Shown: positions 25,868 to 35,755, counted from the stretch's first letter. The stretch is DNA of 64,000 bases from Pleurocapsa sp. PCC 7319 (GCF_000332195.1 NZ_KB235922.1:6235322-6299321); one strand, 5' to 3'. The notes: generated from the letters alone by a model not told the origin. Numbers and translations: made by a program.

Positions 25868-27655
25868 ATGCAGGCTGTTGATTACACTACCTTGATGGCA
25901 AGTTGTGCCGAATTAAATCGCGATTGGATCCCTTCAAAAATAGAACAGGTATATCAGCGCGATCGCTTTACTATTTCTCTAGCTCTACGAACTTTCAATG
26001 CTAGACCCTGGTTAACTATTTGTTGGCATCCTGAAGCCGCCCGAATTAATCTCGGCGATCCACCACCCCGGATCAAGGATACTTTTACCTTTAGCGATCA
26101 ACTACGTCACCAACTTAATGGTTTGGCTTTGATTAACATTAAGGCGATCGCTCCTTGGGAAAGAGTATTAGATTTACAATTTGCTCAACGTCCAGGAGAA
26201 AAACCGCTATGGCATTTATTCGTAGAGATTATGGGCAAATATAGTAACGTTATTCTCACTGATGCTGAACAACAGATTGTTACCCCAGCTCGTCAAATTA
26301 GTCCTACCCAATCGAGTGTTCGCCCCATCCAAACTGGTCAATCTTATGAACCCCCCCCTGCCCTTGCTGGTACTATCCCCAAACTAGAGGAATCATTTGA
26401 GCGGTGGCAGGAAAGAGTGAGTTTAATTCCCGGAAATCTTCAACGTCAGTTACTTAAATCCTATCGAGGTTTAAGTCCTAGAGTAGCAGCAGAAATTATT
26501 CTTGCTGCCAATTTATCTCCTCAACAGAATACCGATTCCTTACGACCCGAACACTGGCAGGAATTATTTCATTATTGGCAAAAGTGGTTAAAAGTCCTAG
26601 AAGATCATCAATTTGACCCTGGTTGGTTAAGTAATGGCTATACTGTTTTGGGCTGGAACAAAACTCAATCTGTAGAGCAAGTACAAGCTTTACTTAATCG
26701 TTACTATACCGATCAAGTCAATCGGCAACAGTTTAAACAACTGCATCATCAATTAAACCAAAAGCTAACCAATCTCCTCAAAAAACTCAATATCAAAGCC
26801 AATACCTTTAGGCAACGCTTACAACAGTCAGATAATGCTGATAGCGATCGCCAAAAGGCAGATTTATTGATGGCTAATCTCCACCAATGGCAACCAGGGA
26901 TGACATCCATCAGCTTGTCAGATTTTGAAACAGGTAAAGCAGTCAAAATCAAACTTAATCCTGAAAAAAACGCCGTTCAGAATGCCCAGTCGTTGTATAA
27001 AAATAGCCAAAAACTCAAACGAGCGAAAAAGGCGGTTGCGCCTTTATTAGCAGAGGTAAATGCCGAAATTAATTATCTATCCCAAGTCCAAACCTCTCTT
27101 AATCAGTTAAAAGATGAGTCTAATACTCAAGGCAATTCAGAGGATTTACAAGCCCTAGAAGAAATTAGAGAGGAATTAATTCAGCAAAAATATTTTGCTG
27201 CGGAACGTGAGGGTAATAAAGGAAAACCAGCTCAGGAATCTCAACCTTATCGCTATCAAGTACCATCGGGATTTGAACTCTGGATCGGTCGCAATAACCG
27301 TCAAAACGATTTGTTGACTTTTCGTACTGCTGTTGAATACGATCTTTGGTTTCATACCCAAGAGATACCCGGTAGCCATGTTTTGCTACGTTTAGATCCT
27401 GGAGCTGTCCCACAGGAGCAAGACCTTCAATTTGCAGCCGATCTGGCAGCTTTCTATAGTCAAGCTCGCGAAAGTGAACAGGTGCCAGTAGTTTACACCA
27501 AACCGAAAAATGTCTACAAACCCAAAGGTGCTAAACCTGGAATGGCAATCTATAAAAAGGAGACGGTCATCTGGGGACGACCTCAGATAGCTAAAAAATA
27601 TCTTTCTCAAGGTGAGTCAGGAGTTAGAAGTTCGGAGTTCGGAGTTAAAAATTAA
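25868..27655 (+). CDS. rqcH: Rqc2/RqcH homologue (NFACT family)
   Basis: A ribosome quality-control factor. It binds the obstructed 50S subunit and directs C-terminal alanine tailing of stalled chains in bacteria where it has been studied; older annotations call it fibronectin-binding. The NFACT-N domain spans about residues 1-250, a coiled coil about 280-460 (HHQLNQKLTNLLKKLN and following), and the NFACT-R domain about 475-570 (GFELWIGRNNRQNDLLTF, YDLWFHTQEIPGSHVLLR). The last ten residues (VRSSEFGVKN) come from a GGAGTTC heptamer repeat that the frame runs into, so the natural C-terminus was probably just before it. Confidence 0.9.
   Translation: MQAVDYTTLMASCAELNRDWIPSKIEQVYQRDRFTISLALRTFNARPWLTICWHPEAARINLGDPPPRIKDTFTFSDQLRHQLNGLALINIKAIAPWERVLDLQFAQRPGEKPLWHLFVEIMGKYSNVILTDAEQQIVTPARQISPTQSSVRPIQTGQSYEPPPALAGTIPKLEESFERWQERVSLIPGNLQRQLLKSYRGLSPRVAAEIILAANLSPQQNTDSLRPEHWQELFHYWQKWLKVLEDHQFDPGWLSNGYTVLGWNKTQSVEQVQALLNRYYTDQVNRQQFKQLHHQLNQKLTNLLKKLNIKANTFRQRLQQSDNADSDRQKADLLMANLHQWQPGMTSISLSDFETGKAVKIKLNPEKNAVQNAQSLYKNSQKLKRAKKAVAPLLAEVNAEINYLSQVQTSLNQLKDESNTQGNSEDLQALEEIREELIQQKYFAAEREGNKGKPAQESQPYRYQVPSGFELWIGRNNRQNDLLTFRTAVEYDLWFHTQEIPGSHVLLRLDPGAVPQEQDLQFAADLAAFYSQARESEQVPVVYTKPKNVYKPKGAKPGMAIYKKETVIWGRPQIAKKYLSQGESGVRSSEFGVKN
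27622..27649. repeat. GGAGTTC heptamer repeat at the rqcH 3' end
   Basis: About four imperfect GGAGTTC units overlapping the last codons of rqcH. The same heptamer occurs at 41336-41363 upstream of the DHOD-like gene. Confidence 0.7.
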
Positions 27656-27708
27656 CTCAAATAGTTATTTTAGAGATAGTTGGAAAATTTTGAGGTCTTC
27701 AAAATATT

Positions 27709-28716
27709 ATGGAACGTCGCTCTTTACTCAAATGGCTAGCAGGCTTTACCGCAGGTATTATACTTTCGGCTAAAACTAATGCCCAAAATAAAAATCAACC
27801 AAGTGATTCTTCCCGTGGCGGAAGAGATCGCTTAGGTAAATTATTGCCATTAAGAACTTTAGGTAGAACCGGTGAAGCAGTAACCATGCTGGGTGTAGGA
27901 GGTTGGCATTTAGGAGGATTGAGCGAAAGAGATGCGCAAGAAACTATTGAAATTGCCTTACAGGGAGGGGTGCGTTTTTTCGATACGGCTAAGATGTACC
28001 AGTCCGGGGGTAGCGAAACTCGGATGGGCAAATTATTAACTCCTAAATATCGGGATGTTATTTATCTGATGACCAAAACGGTTGCTCATGATGCCAAAGG
28101 TGCCCGTCGTGATTTAGAAGAATCTCTACGTAGATTGAATACCGACTATCTTGACTTGTGGCAAGTTCATACAGTAGAGAGTCCCCAAAATGTCGATGAA
28201 CGCATTGCTAATGGGGTGTTTGAGGTGATGGCGGAAGCAAAAGCATCAGGTAAAGTTCGTCATATAGGCTTTACTGGTCATCGTCAACCAGAAGCGCATC
28301 TGCAAGTATTGGAAAAGTCAGATATTTTTGATACTTGCCAACTACCAATTAATATTGCCGATCCTAGTTATTCCAGTTTTATTCAACAAGTACTACCTAA
28401 ATTAGTTGAGCGAAATATTGGTGTGTTAGCTATGAAGTCTTTAGCCAATGGTGGCTTTTTTGGTGGTTCTTCTCATGGAAGACATGGAAACAATCCAAAA
28501 ATTGTACCGGATCGAGTTACTGTTGCTGAAGCGATAAATTTCGCTTGGTCTATGCCTGTGAGTGTCTTGATTACAGGGTTTGACAACCCCCAACAGATGC
28601 AGGAGAAAATCGATCTGGCTCATTCTTTTGTAGCTATGGATGAACAACAGCGTCAAGATTTAATTGATAAAGTTGCAGATTTAGCTGGCAGAAGGGTTGA
28701 GTTTTACAAGGCTTAA
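27709..28716 (+). CDS. aldo/keto reductase with N-terminal export-like signal
   Basis: The 335-residue NADPH-dependent reductase has the AKR tetrad in view: Asp and Tyr in RFFDTAKMYQSGGSE, Lys in LMTKTVAHD and His in LWQVHTVES. The substrate is unknown. The N-terminus MERRSLLKWLAGFTAGIIL has two arginines before a hydrophobic stretch, a Tat-like signal, so export with bound cofactor is possible. An ISAs1-type IS is inserted exactly at the 3' end; its target duplication includes the TAA stop, so the product is intact. Confidence 0.88.
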   Translation: MERRSLLKWLAGFTAGIILSAKTNAQNKNQPSDSSRGGRDRLGKLLPLRTLGRTGEAVTMLGVGGWHLGGLSERDAQETIEIALQGGVRFFDTAKMYQSGGSETRMGKLLTPKYRDVIYLMTKTVAHDAKGARRDLEESLRRLNTDYLDLWQVHTVESPQNVDERIANGVFEVMAEAKASGKVRHIGFTGHRQPEAHLQVLEKSDIFDTCQLPINIADPSYSSFIQQVLPKLVERNIGVLAMKSLANGGFFGGSSHGRHGNNPKIVPDRVTVAEAINFAWSMPVSVLITGFDNPQQMQEKIDLAHSFVAMDEQQRQDLIDKVADLAGRRVEFYKA

Positions 28717-28720
28717 AAGT

Positions 28721-29867
28721 CAGGGCTATTTCATTCTAGGTGATATTGTAATTGTGGTAGTGTAAATAAACTAGAAAAGTGAGTGAAATAGCGATAATAG
28801 AAGCATTCTCTCGAATGCCAGATCGTAGAAGAAAACAGGGAACAAGGCATTCATTACAATTATGTTTGGCTCTGTTTACACTGGGGGTGACAGCAGGCAA
28901 CCAAGGCTTTCTTGCGCTCGGAGATTGGCTAAAATCGTACAGTGAAGAATTAAAAGAGTTATTTGAAGTCAGAAGAATCCCTTCTTACAGCACAATTAGG
29001 AGAGCATTATTAAATTTGGATTACGAGGAGTATTCAGCTAGATTAGCAAGTTTTTTTGAAATCAAACCGTTAGCAGGTGAGACTTTGGCATTGGACGGAA
29101 AAGTGTTAAAAGGCTCATACTTACTTTCGTCAGACAACCCTCATTGTGAGCCACACAAGGCAATCACATTAGTTACGGCTTACCTAGTTGAAAGAGGACT
29201 AATCCTAAGACCAGAAAAAGTTAAAAACAAGAGTAATGAAATTACCGCAATACCCAAATTTATTGAGGCTTTAGCCGTTGAAGGGGTAGTTTTTGCATTT
29301 GATGCAATCAATACACAAAAAAACTATTGAAACAATTATCAATAGCGGAAATCACTATCTTGCTGCTGTCAAAGGAAATCAACCCAAACTAGATCAAGCT
29401 GTAAAAACGAAATTTGTCGAACATGACAGTTTTTACAATATTTTTAAAGGTCACGGAAGAATCGAAAAACGCAGAGTTAGTACTGCTTACTTAGATTTGA
29501 AGTTGCCTAAATGGTCGAGTATTAAAACGCTCATTAAAGTAGAATCAGAACGCCAACTCAAGTATAAAACGGAGTTTAGTACCAGATACTATATCTCTGA
29601 TTTGACCGAATCAGCCTTCGAGTTTTATCAAAGAATTCGTGGTTATTGGGGTGTAGAAAATAAAGTTCACTATGTTCGCGATGTTACTCAAGGAGAAGAC
29701 AAATCTAGAATTCGTACCTTACCATTACCTCAGATTTTAGCGATCGCACGTAACTTAGCTCTCAATTTATATCGAGATTCTGGATTTGACAATATGGCTC
29801 AGGCACAACGTAAATGCCAATTCAGTTTAAAACAGATTGCTTCTCTTTTTAGAATGAAATAGCCCTG
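28721..29867. mobile_element. ISAs1-family insertion sequence with perfect ends
   Basis: A 1147-base element with perfect 18-base inverted repeats, CAGGGCTATTTCATTCTA at 28721-28738 and its complement at 29850-29867. A nine-base direct repeat CTTAAAAGT flanks it (28712-28720 and 29868-29876). Size, ends and duplication length fit ISAs1. The identical ends and duplication indicate a recent insertion. The transposase gene inside has a frameshift. Confidence 0.93.
28779..29862 (+). pseudogene. ISAs1 transposase, frameshifted
   Basis: Two overlapping frames together make one DDE transposase. The first (28779-29330, GTG start) carries MPDRRRKQGTRHSL, TLALDGKVLKGS and VKNKSNEITAIPKF; it should continue as FDAINTQK but ends at TGA. 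The second (29293-29862) carries NHYLAAVKGNQP, HGRIEKRR and RGYWGVENKVHYVRDV. The break is at a run of seven A near 29316. One A fewer would restore the frame. Either an inactivating insertion or slippage on the A run could explain it. Confidence 0.88.
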
Positions 29868-29873
29868 CTTAAA

Positions 29874-29988
29874 AGTAGGTGGGTGAAATTAAATATAAAA
29901 CGGTTTTTGCCGGGGTTAGGGGTTAGGGGATGGGTGATAGGGAAAAGATTAATTACTTGGGTTTTATAAATTATTATGCCTACCTACT
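29874..29988. repeat. 115-base MITE-like repeat, copy A
   Basis: It starts AGTAGGTGGGTG and ends GCCTACCTACT, with imperfect inverted ends and an inner AAATATAAAAC / GTTTTATAAATT pairing. Copy B at 55675-55789 has the same length and differs at about four positions. It encodes nothing. The ISAs1 element inserted one or two bases from its left edge. Confidence 0.8.
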
Positions 29989-30108
29989 AAAATATTTTTG
30001 TAATTGTCAGAATAATAGGAATAAGGAGATAGAAGGCGATCCTTTACAAGGAAAGGGAGCCATTATCTAATCTGCAATAAAGATATGTCCCATACACAAA
30101 CAACATAA

Positions 30109-31482
30109 TTAATTATGATGTGAAGTATTAGCAACCATCTGCATCTTTGCTGGTGGTGCAAAAGTCAAACCGCGACGTATGGGTTTAACAGGACGATTAT
30201 TGAGCAATTTCAGCTCAAAACGGGAAATAATATTAGCCAGTACCAGTTTCATCTCTAATAATGCTAATGCTGAGCCAATACAGCGACGATTGCTACCACC
30301 AAAGGGCAAGTACTCGTAGGGAGAATATTGCCTCTCGATAAAACGCTCTGGTTTAAATTGTTTTGGTTGAGGATATAAATCTTCTCGCTGATGGAGTAAA
30401 TAAATAGAAAGAGCCAATGCGGAACCCTCTGGAAACTGATATCCCATTATTTCTATTGATGATTTGGGCATTCTCAGAAAAGCAGCAGGAAGAACTGGAT
30501 AAATACGTAGAGTTTCATCACACACAGCACTAAGATAGGGAAGTTTAGCAATGTCAAGGGGATGAGAATTTTCCCCCAGGCGATCGAGTTCGTCAAGCAA
30601 CTTGGTGCGTACTTCTGTGAGATGAGTCACCCAATATAACGCCCATACTAAAGCTGAAGCAGTAGTTTCGTGACCAGCAAGGAGTAAACTCATTAGATTA
30701 TCGTGTAACTCTTCATCGGTCATTCCCTGACCATCTTCATCTTTTGCCAACAGCAACAAACTAAAGATATCCGTATAATCTGATGAAAAAGACTCCTCAT
30801 TTTCCATCTTGGCACGCCTTTCGCGAATTTCTGCATGAATGAGTTGTTTGATTTGCTGCTTGAGGCGTAAAAAGCGTCCCCACGGACTCCGTGCGCCCCA
30901 ATCTTTCTGGAGAAAGGGAAAAAAGATTAAACTGGAACTAAGGGGAGTGTCAAAGGAATCGAGTAGAGCAGTAATTAGTTGCCTCAATTGTTGCGATCGC
31001 TCTTTTTGCTCTATCCCAAACACTACTTGCAAAATGACTCGCAGGGTAATCTCTTGTGTTGTGCAACGAATGGGAAACGGCTTACCCATTTCCCATTGAT
31101 CGGTTACTTTATCAGTAATATCCCAGATTAACTGGCTATAGTTACGGAGAAGCTCTCCATGAAACGGAGGCATAATCAGTTTTCGTTGCCTTTGATGGGT
31201 ATCCCCGTCCTTTAAAATTAGGGAGTTGTCCCCCAACAAAAATCTGATAATTCTACTTCCTCTACCTACTTCAAATAATTCTGGATCGGCAGTTAAAATT
31301 TGTTTAATCCCTTCTGGATTGCCGATATAAACAAATGGAGGTGACTTTTCCCCTCCTATTTTAAAAATATCTCCATACTTTTGAGCATAATCTTCCAAGT
31401 ATTCTAAGGGACGAAAAATTAGCTTAAACCGCCGAAAAATTTCGAGAATTCCTGGAGTCTTCGGACCATTAGGCAATGTCAT
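30109..31482 (-). CDS. cytochrome P450 (CYP110-like)
   Basis: A haem monooxygenase of 457 residues. The haem-binding loop is FGGSNRRCIGSALALLEMK with Cys near residue 400. The oxygen-binding I-helix is LLAGHETTAS and the K-helix ExxR is ETLRIYP. It starts PNGPKTPGILEIFRRF, typical of the cyanobacterial CYP110 family, which hydroxylates fatty acids or alkanes in known members. There is no N-terminal membrane anchor. No ferredoxin or reductase gene is adjacent. A methyltransferase remnant lies divergent next door. Confidence 0.9.
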   Translation of the reverse strand: MTLPNGPKTPGILEIFRRFKLIFRPLEYLEDYAQKYGDIFKIGGEKSPPFVYIGNPEGIKQILTADPELFEVGRGSRIIRFLLGDNSLILKDGDTHQRQRKLIMPPFHGELLRNYSQLIWDITDKVTDQWEMGKPFPIRCTTQEITLRVILQVVFGIEQKERSQQLRQLITALLDSFDTPLSSSLIFFPFLQKDWGARSPWGRFLRLKQQIKQLIHAEIRERRAKMENEESFSSDYTDIFSLLLLAKDEDGQGMTDEELHDNLMSLLLAGHETTASALVWALYWVTHLTEVRTKLLDELDRLGENSHPLDIAKLPYLSAVCDETLRIYPVLPAAFLRMPKSSIEIMGYQFPEGSALALSIYLLHQREDLYPQPKQFKPERFIERQYSPYEYLPFGGSNRRCIGSALALLEMKLVLANIISRFELKLLNNRPVKPIRRGLTFAPPAKMQMVANTSHHN

Positions 31483-31612
31483 AAACTTCTCAAATTAAAC
31501 AATGAACAGAAGGTGGTACCAAGAGCGAAAACAAAATACAATCAATTATTTTTGTAGATGTATCTCTAGATTATGATATTTTTATCATTTTTAAACTTGA
31601 GAACAGTTGGTC

Positions 31613-31795
31613 ATGAAAGCTACCTCAACTCAACCATTTCCAACCTTAACTACCCGTTTAGTTAATGCTTTACTTGCTATCAAGCTTTTAGTCAGATTAC
31701 TTAAGTAGTAAGTCTGCAACATAATGATTAAGCAAGCAGAACAAATCGGTGTTTCTTGGCGAGAAACTGTCAACCAATTATGCGATCGCAATTGA
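31613..31795 (+). pseudogene. N-terminal remnant of a class I SAM methyltransferase
   Basis: One frame reads MKATSTQPFPTLTTRLVNAL, then LAIKLLVRLLK and two stops at 31706-31711, and continues in the same frame with MIKQAEQIGVSWRETVNQLC to TGA 31793-31795. From memory this resembles the start of a cyanobacterial methyltransferase family in which RLVNxLLAIKPL is followed by a linker, then KRAEQIGVPW. The SAM-binding domain is gone. Medium confidence because no alignment was possible. Confidence 0.4.
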
Positions 31796-32792
31796 AAAAA
31801 AAATTAAATCAAGTTCACAAGACTCGCTACTGCTTAAAAAGAACCCAAATGGGTTCTATAGAGGATTTTGGCGATCAGCTTCGCTGGTGCGCTTTGCGCA
31901 ATCGCCTCAAGGTGTTCTGTTAGCTTTTTTTCTTCTTCTGGTGTAATCTGTTTCCTCTTATAACCACACCTAATTTTAACGTCGTAATGACTCCCATTTC
32001 CTGAGTTTTTCAACTCTACTTATTTGTCTATTTTCCAGATAGGTCTATTAAAAAATACATTGAGACCAAGAATATCTCGTTTAGTACTTAAAACTATACC
32101 TTTCTCCAAATCCTTAGAAAATCATATAGTTGCTATCTGATATTTTGTTCATTACTACAAGTTTCATTACATCTTTAGTACTACTCCTAGAGTTATTAAT
32201 GTTGATTACAGTAGAAGAAAATTGTCTAATTTCTATTTTAAATTACTATCTAAAAAATTAGAAAAGTACAGAATTATTATGTCTATAAAATCTTTAAATA
32301 AATAATATGGCAAAAAATATATAGCTATGTTTCCTAGTTGATACACTTCTTAAACAAGTCATACCTACAGAAATTTACATAAGTAAGTATCAAAAAAAAC
32401 AGTGTTTTCCACAGTAGACGAACAATGTTTTAGTTTCATAGGATGGTATCCGGTATATATAGTTAACCTTTCAAGAAACAAAACTGTTTCTGTTAGATAT
32501 TCCCGGCGATTACTGCTCATGGAATTCTTCTGTCAATAAAATGGTGTTTTAAGCAATTCACTTGAAGTAATTTAATGAAATTTGAATACAGTAGATAGTT
32601 GTATTTTTTAAAACCAATCCTCAAAAACATCTATTATTTTTTAAAATTCTAGTAATAAAAGCAATTATAGAAATTTAATTCTAATTTTTAAAGTAAATAA
32701 AAAGTAATAGTTATTAATAGAAAATAATTGATTTCATATTTATTCAATTTTACAGTTTTTCAATTATTCTGAAAACCTAACATCATTTTGAT
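31796..32792. other. AT-rich intergenic region
   Basis: Nearly 1000 bases without a gene. It contains one palindrome of the GGCGATC family (31870-31906) and then a very AT-rich stretch (about 32150-32790) with many runs of A and T. No promoter or RNA gene was recognised. Confidence 0.5.
31870..31906. repeat. dispersed GGCGATC/AATCGCC palindrome, copy 3
   Basis: GGCGATCAGCTTCGCTGGTG continuing to GCGCAATCGCC. It is the closest relative of the copy at 1371-1407, present here in the opposite orientation. Confidence 0.7.
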
Positions 32793-33392
32793 ATGCGAAA
32801 CTTTTTATTTATCTCCATAGACGATCTCAACGATTGGACAAATGATTTAGGTGGTTACTCAGGAGTAGTTCACACACCAAATTTGGATGCGTTGATGGCC
32901 TCTGGTGTCACATTTAATAACGCATATTCTCAAGTCGCACTTTGTAATCCTTCTCGTATTTCAATTCTGTCCGGTAAAAGTCCCCTACAAACACAAGTTT
33001 TTTCAAACGGAGAAGATTGGGAAAAAACGGTCGATCCATCAGAAACCCTTTTTGGTGTAATGAAAGCTAATGGTTATCAGAGCGTAGGTACAGGAAAGCT
33101 TCTCCATGGACATAGGTTTTCTCCGGCTCAGAATATGATGTTCGATAGCTATTTTTTTGGAGGGGGGGACAACACAAGAGTTAATTTAGATGGTAAGCCA
33201 GTCGGTGTCTATAATGGTACAGAGCCTCTAGCAGATGAAATTCGAGCAGATTTTGTTGTAGATTTTTTACAAAACTATACTTCAGATCCCAATAACCCAT
33301 TATTCATGTCAGTGGGTTTGATAAAACCCCACACAGAGTGGGTTGTTCCGCAAAGGTTTTTTGATTTATATCCTCTCGATAGTATTAGGTAG
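32793..33392 (+). pseudogene. N-terminal fragment of a sulfatase, cut by an IS
   Basis: A 199-residue frame similar to iduronate-2-sulfatase-type arylsulfatases. The metal-binding FISIDDLNDW starts it, and NPSRISILSGKSP is the formylglycine site with Ser rather than Cys at the CxPSR position: it reads ALCNPSRIS, with C then N-P-S-R, so the Cys is present. Later come GTGKLLHG and LIKPHTEWVVP. It ends at TAG 33390-33392, inside the left end of the IS. About 250 or more residues of the normal enzyme are missing. RTX sequence follows the IS. An AT-rich region precedes it. Confidence 0.82.
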
Positions 33393-34805
33393 GGCGAACG
33401 CATCTTAAATTGAGTGAAAATGATAGATTAATTTGGTAGCAAAACTAAGGCATAACTGAGAGAAAATGAAGCTGAAGCCGAAGGTTACTCTGTTAGATCA
33501 TTTTAGCAATTTGACCGACCCTAGAATAGACAGAACCAAAGATCATAAACTCATAGATATTATAGCCATTGCGATCTGTGGAATGCTGTGCGGTGCCGAT
33601 AATTGGGTAGCTATGGAACAGTACGGGAACGCCAAACAAGAATGGTTACAGCAGTTCTTAGAACTACCTAATGGCATACCATCTCATGACACCATTTCTA
33701 GGGTGTTTGCCAGGATAGACCCAAAAGAATTTGAACAATGTTTTCGAGACTGGGTAAAAACAATATCGGAACTAATTCCTGGGGAGATAATTAGCATTGA
33801 TGGCAAAACGGCTAAACATTCTGGCTCCAAGAGCAAAGGAAAAAAAGCGATTCATATCGTAAATGCTTGGGCAACAGAGCAAAGATTAGTTTTGGGTCAA
33901 GTCAAGGTCAAGAACAAATCAAATGAGATTACAGCAATCCCAGAATTAATCAAAGTTTTGGAACTATCTGGGTGTTTAGTAACCATAGATGCGATCGGGA
34001 CTCAGACGAAGATAGCTCAGTTAATTCAAGATAACGGTGCTGATTATTGTCTAGCATTGAAAGAAAATCAGCCGAATCTTTTCCAACAGGTAGTTAATCT
34101 ATTTGACCAAGCAGAAGAGATTGATTGGTCGGAAGTAGAACATGATTTCCATCGCACTATTAATAAGGGTCATGGTAGAACGGAAATACGTCGTCATTGG
34201 ACGATGGCAGTGAGGAGATTGTTCTTTGATGAGTCGAAATGGGCGGGGCTTCAAAGTATTGGCTTAGTGGAATCTGTCAGAAAAATCGACGGCGAAACAA
34301 CCACTAATAAACGTTATTATCTCAACAGTTTTAGAAGTAATGCTCAAGTACTAGCTAATGCTGTACGCAAGCATTGGGAAGTGGAAAATAATGTTCATTG
34401 GATTTTGGATGTGGCATTTAAAGAAGATGATTGTCCCGTTCACTCCGACCATGCTCCTGAGAATCTAGCTCAATTGAGAAAGATATCTTTGAATCTTTTA
34501 TCAAGCGAGAAGACCGCCAAGGTTGGTGTAGCTAATAAACGACTCAAAGCTGCTTGGGATAATCAATATCTGGCTAAAGTTTTAGGTCTTCAATAACCTA
34601 CAATCAGCTCTCACTCTTTCTTGGAAATGTTTGTTCTCTGAGTAACGAGAATCAAACAGAATTTTGAGCTGCCAAAATTTGCTTTATATACCTTTGTTTC
34701 TTTTATATCAAGGTTATTTTGGCTTGTTTCAACTTATCTGATAAGTTGATTTTAATAATTTCATCGTAACTCCTTTTTTCTCCAGATTTAGATGCGTTCG
34801 CCCTA
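33390..34805. mobile_element. ISAs1-family insertion sequence, second type
   Basis: Ends TAGGGCGAACGCATCT at 33390-33405 and the complement at 34790-34805, matching over 16 bases. The transposase inside is intact. The flanks (GTATTAGG on the left, GGGATGAC on the right) do not form a target duplication, so the neighbouring DNA was probably rearranged or deleted after insertion. The element differs in ends and protein from the one at 28721. Confidence 0.85.
33466..34596 (+). CDS. ISAs1 family transposase
   Basis: A complete DDE transposase of 376 residues. DHFSNLTDPRIDRTKDHKL starts it. Likely catalytic acids lie in ISIDGKTAKHSG (first Asp), VTIDAIGTQ (second) and the HWEVENNVHWILDVAFKEDD block (Glu). 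KGHGRTEIRR and APENLAQLRKISLNLL are typical of the family. No frameshift was found, so the element may still be active. Its two flanking gene fragments show it sits in the middle of a broken sulfatase/RTX locus. Confidence 0.93.
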   Translation: MKLKPKVTLLDHFSNLTDPRIDRTKDHKLIDIIAIAICGMLCGADNWVAMEQYGNAKQEWLQQFLELPNGIPSHDTISRVFARIDPKEFEQCFRDWVKTISELIPGEIISIDGKTAKHSGSKSKGKKAIHIVNAWATEQRLVLGQVKVKNKSNEITAIPELIKVLELSGCLVTIDAIGTQTKIAQLIQDNGADYCLALKENQPNLFQQVVNLFDQAEEIDWSEVEHDFHRTINKGHGRTEIRRHWTMAVRRLFFDESKWAGLQSIGLVESVRKIDGETTTNKRYYLNSFRSNAQVLANAVRKHWEVENNVHWILDVAFKEDDCPVHSDHAPENLAQLRKISLNLLSSEKTAKVGVANKRLKAAWDNQYLAKVLGLQ

Positions 34806-34807
34806 GG

Positions 34808-35755
34808 GATGACTCTATCACATTCTATGACGATCCTCAGCTAGCATTCGGAGAGGGAGGACATGACGAAATCACCATGGGTAAGGGTAATGATACTGCT
34901 GCGGGTGGTAATGGTAATGATTTAGTCCGGGGCGAAGGAGGTGATGACTTGCTCTCTGGTGGAGCAGGGGATGATGCCCTAGACGGTAACCAAGATAGCG
35001 ATCACCTTGTTGGTGGAATAGGCAATGATACTGCTGCGGGTGGTAATGGCAATGATTTGATTAAAGGAGAAGAGGGTGACGACTTGCTCTCCGGTGGGAG
35101 AGGGAAAGATACCCTCGAAGGCAACCAGGATAACGATCGCCTTTTTAGTGGAATAGGTAATGATACTGCTGCGGGTGGTAATGGCAATGATTTGATTAAA
35201 GGAGAAGAGGGTGACGACTTGCTCGCCGGTGGGAGAGGGAGAGATACTCTCGAAGGCAATGAGGATAGCGATCGTCTCTTTGGTGGCTGGGATAATGACG
35301 TTTTGGATGGAGGTGCTGGCGATGACTCCATCTATGGGGGAATAGGCAATGATACTGCTTACGGCGGGAACGGCAATGATTTAGTCCGGGGCGAAGGAGG
35401 TGATAACCTACTCTCTGGGGGGAGAGGGAAAGATACCCTAGAAAGTGGCTTCGGTAACGATGTTTTTGCTTACACTTCGGCTGATGATTCATCAGTTGAG
35501 CAGCCAGATATAATTACCGATTTTACTGTTGGCTCCGATAAACTATTGTTAGATTTTGATTCTTTTGCACCTACAGCAATAGGTTCAGTCTACAACATCA
35601 ACGAAGCCAATGCCTATTTTGACGGTTCATCTATTCAAGTTGCATTTTCTGCATCCGAATCTGTCTTGTATGTAGATTCCTCAACCCAAGGAGTAGCAGA
35701 TATGGCAATCAACTTAAAAGATGTTACTTCCTTGAATATATCTGATTTTGCATAA
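34808..35755 (+). pseudogene. RTX calcium-binding C-terminal fragment
   Basis: Open from the IS edge at 34808 (DDSITFYDDPQLAFGEGGHD) through the ATG at 34877 to TAA. It is an array of hemolysin-type nonapeptides (GGxGxDxLx), with units such as GNDTAAGGNGNDL and GGRGKDTLEGN repeated about every 54 residues. A non-repeat tail follows (DIITDFTVGSDKLLLDF) like the C-terminal region of type I secreted RTX proteins. It was probably the 3' part of a secreted protein, perhaps the sulfatase before the IS. The fragment alone lacks a start of its own with a ribosome-binding site. Confidence 0.75.

Noticed and set aside
29293-29330. Programmed minus-one frameshift in the ISAs1 transposase
   Set aside because: The two frames need a +1 change at the A7 run, so canonical minus-one slippage would not join them; kept only as a possible transcriptional-slippage case.
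31749-31946. A 65-codon plus-strand frame
   Set aside because: It overlaps the methyltransferase remnant and the GGCGATC palindrome, has low-complexity sequence and no ribosome-binding site.
35002-35492. Long minus-strand frames opposite the RTX repeats
   Set aside because: They are the reverse of a repetitive Gly/Asp-rich coding array and give low-complexity Ser/Pro/Leu or His/Arg-rich products; the plus-strand RTX reading is clear.
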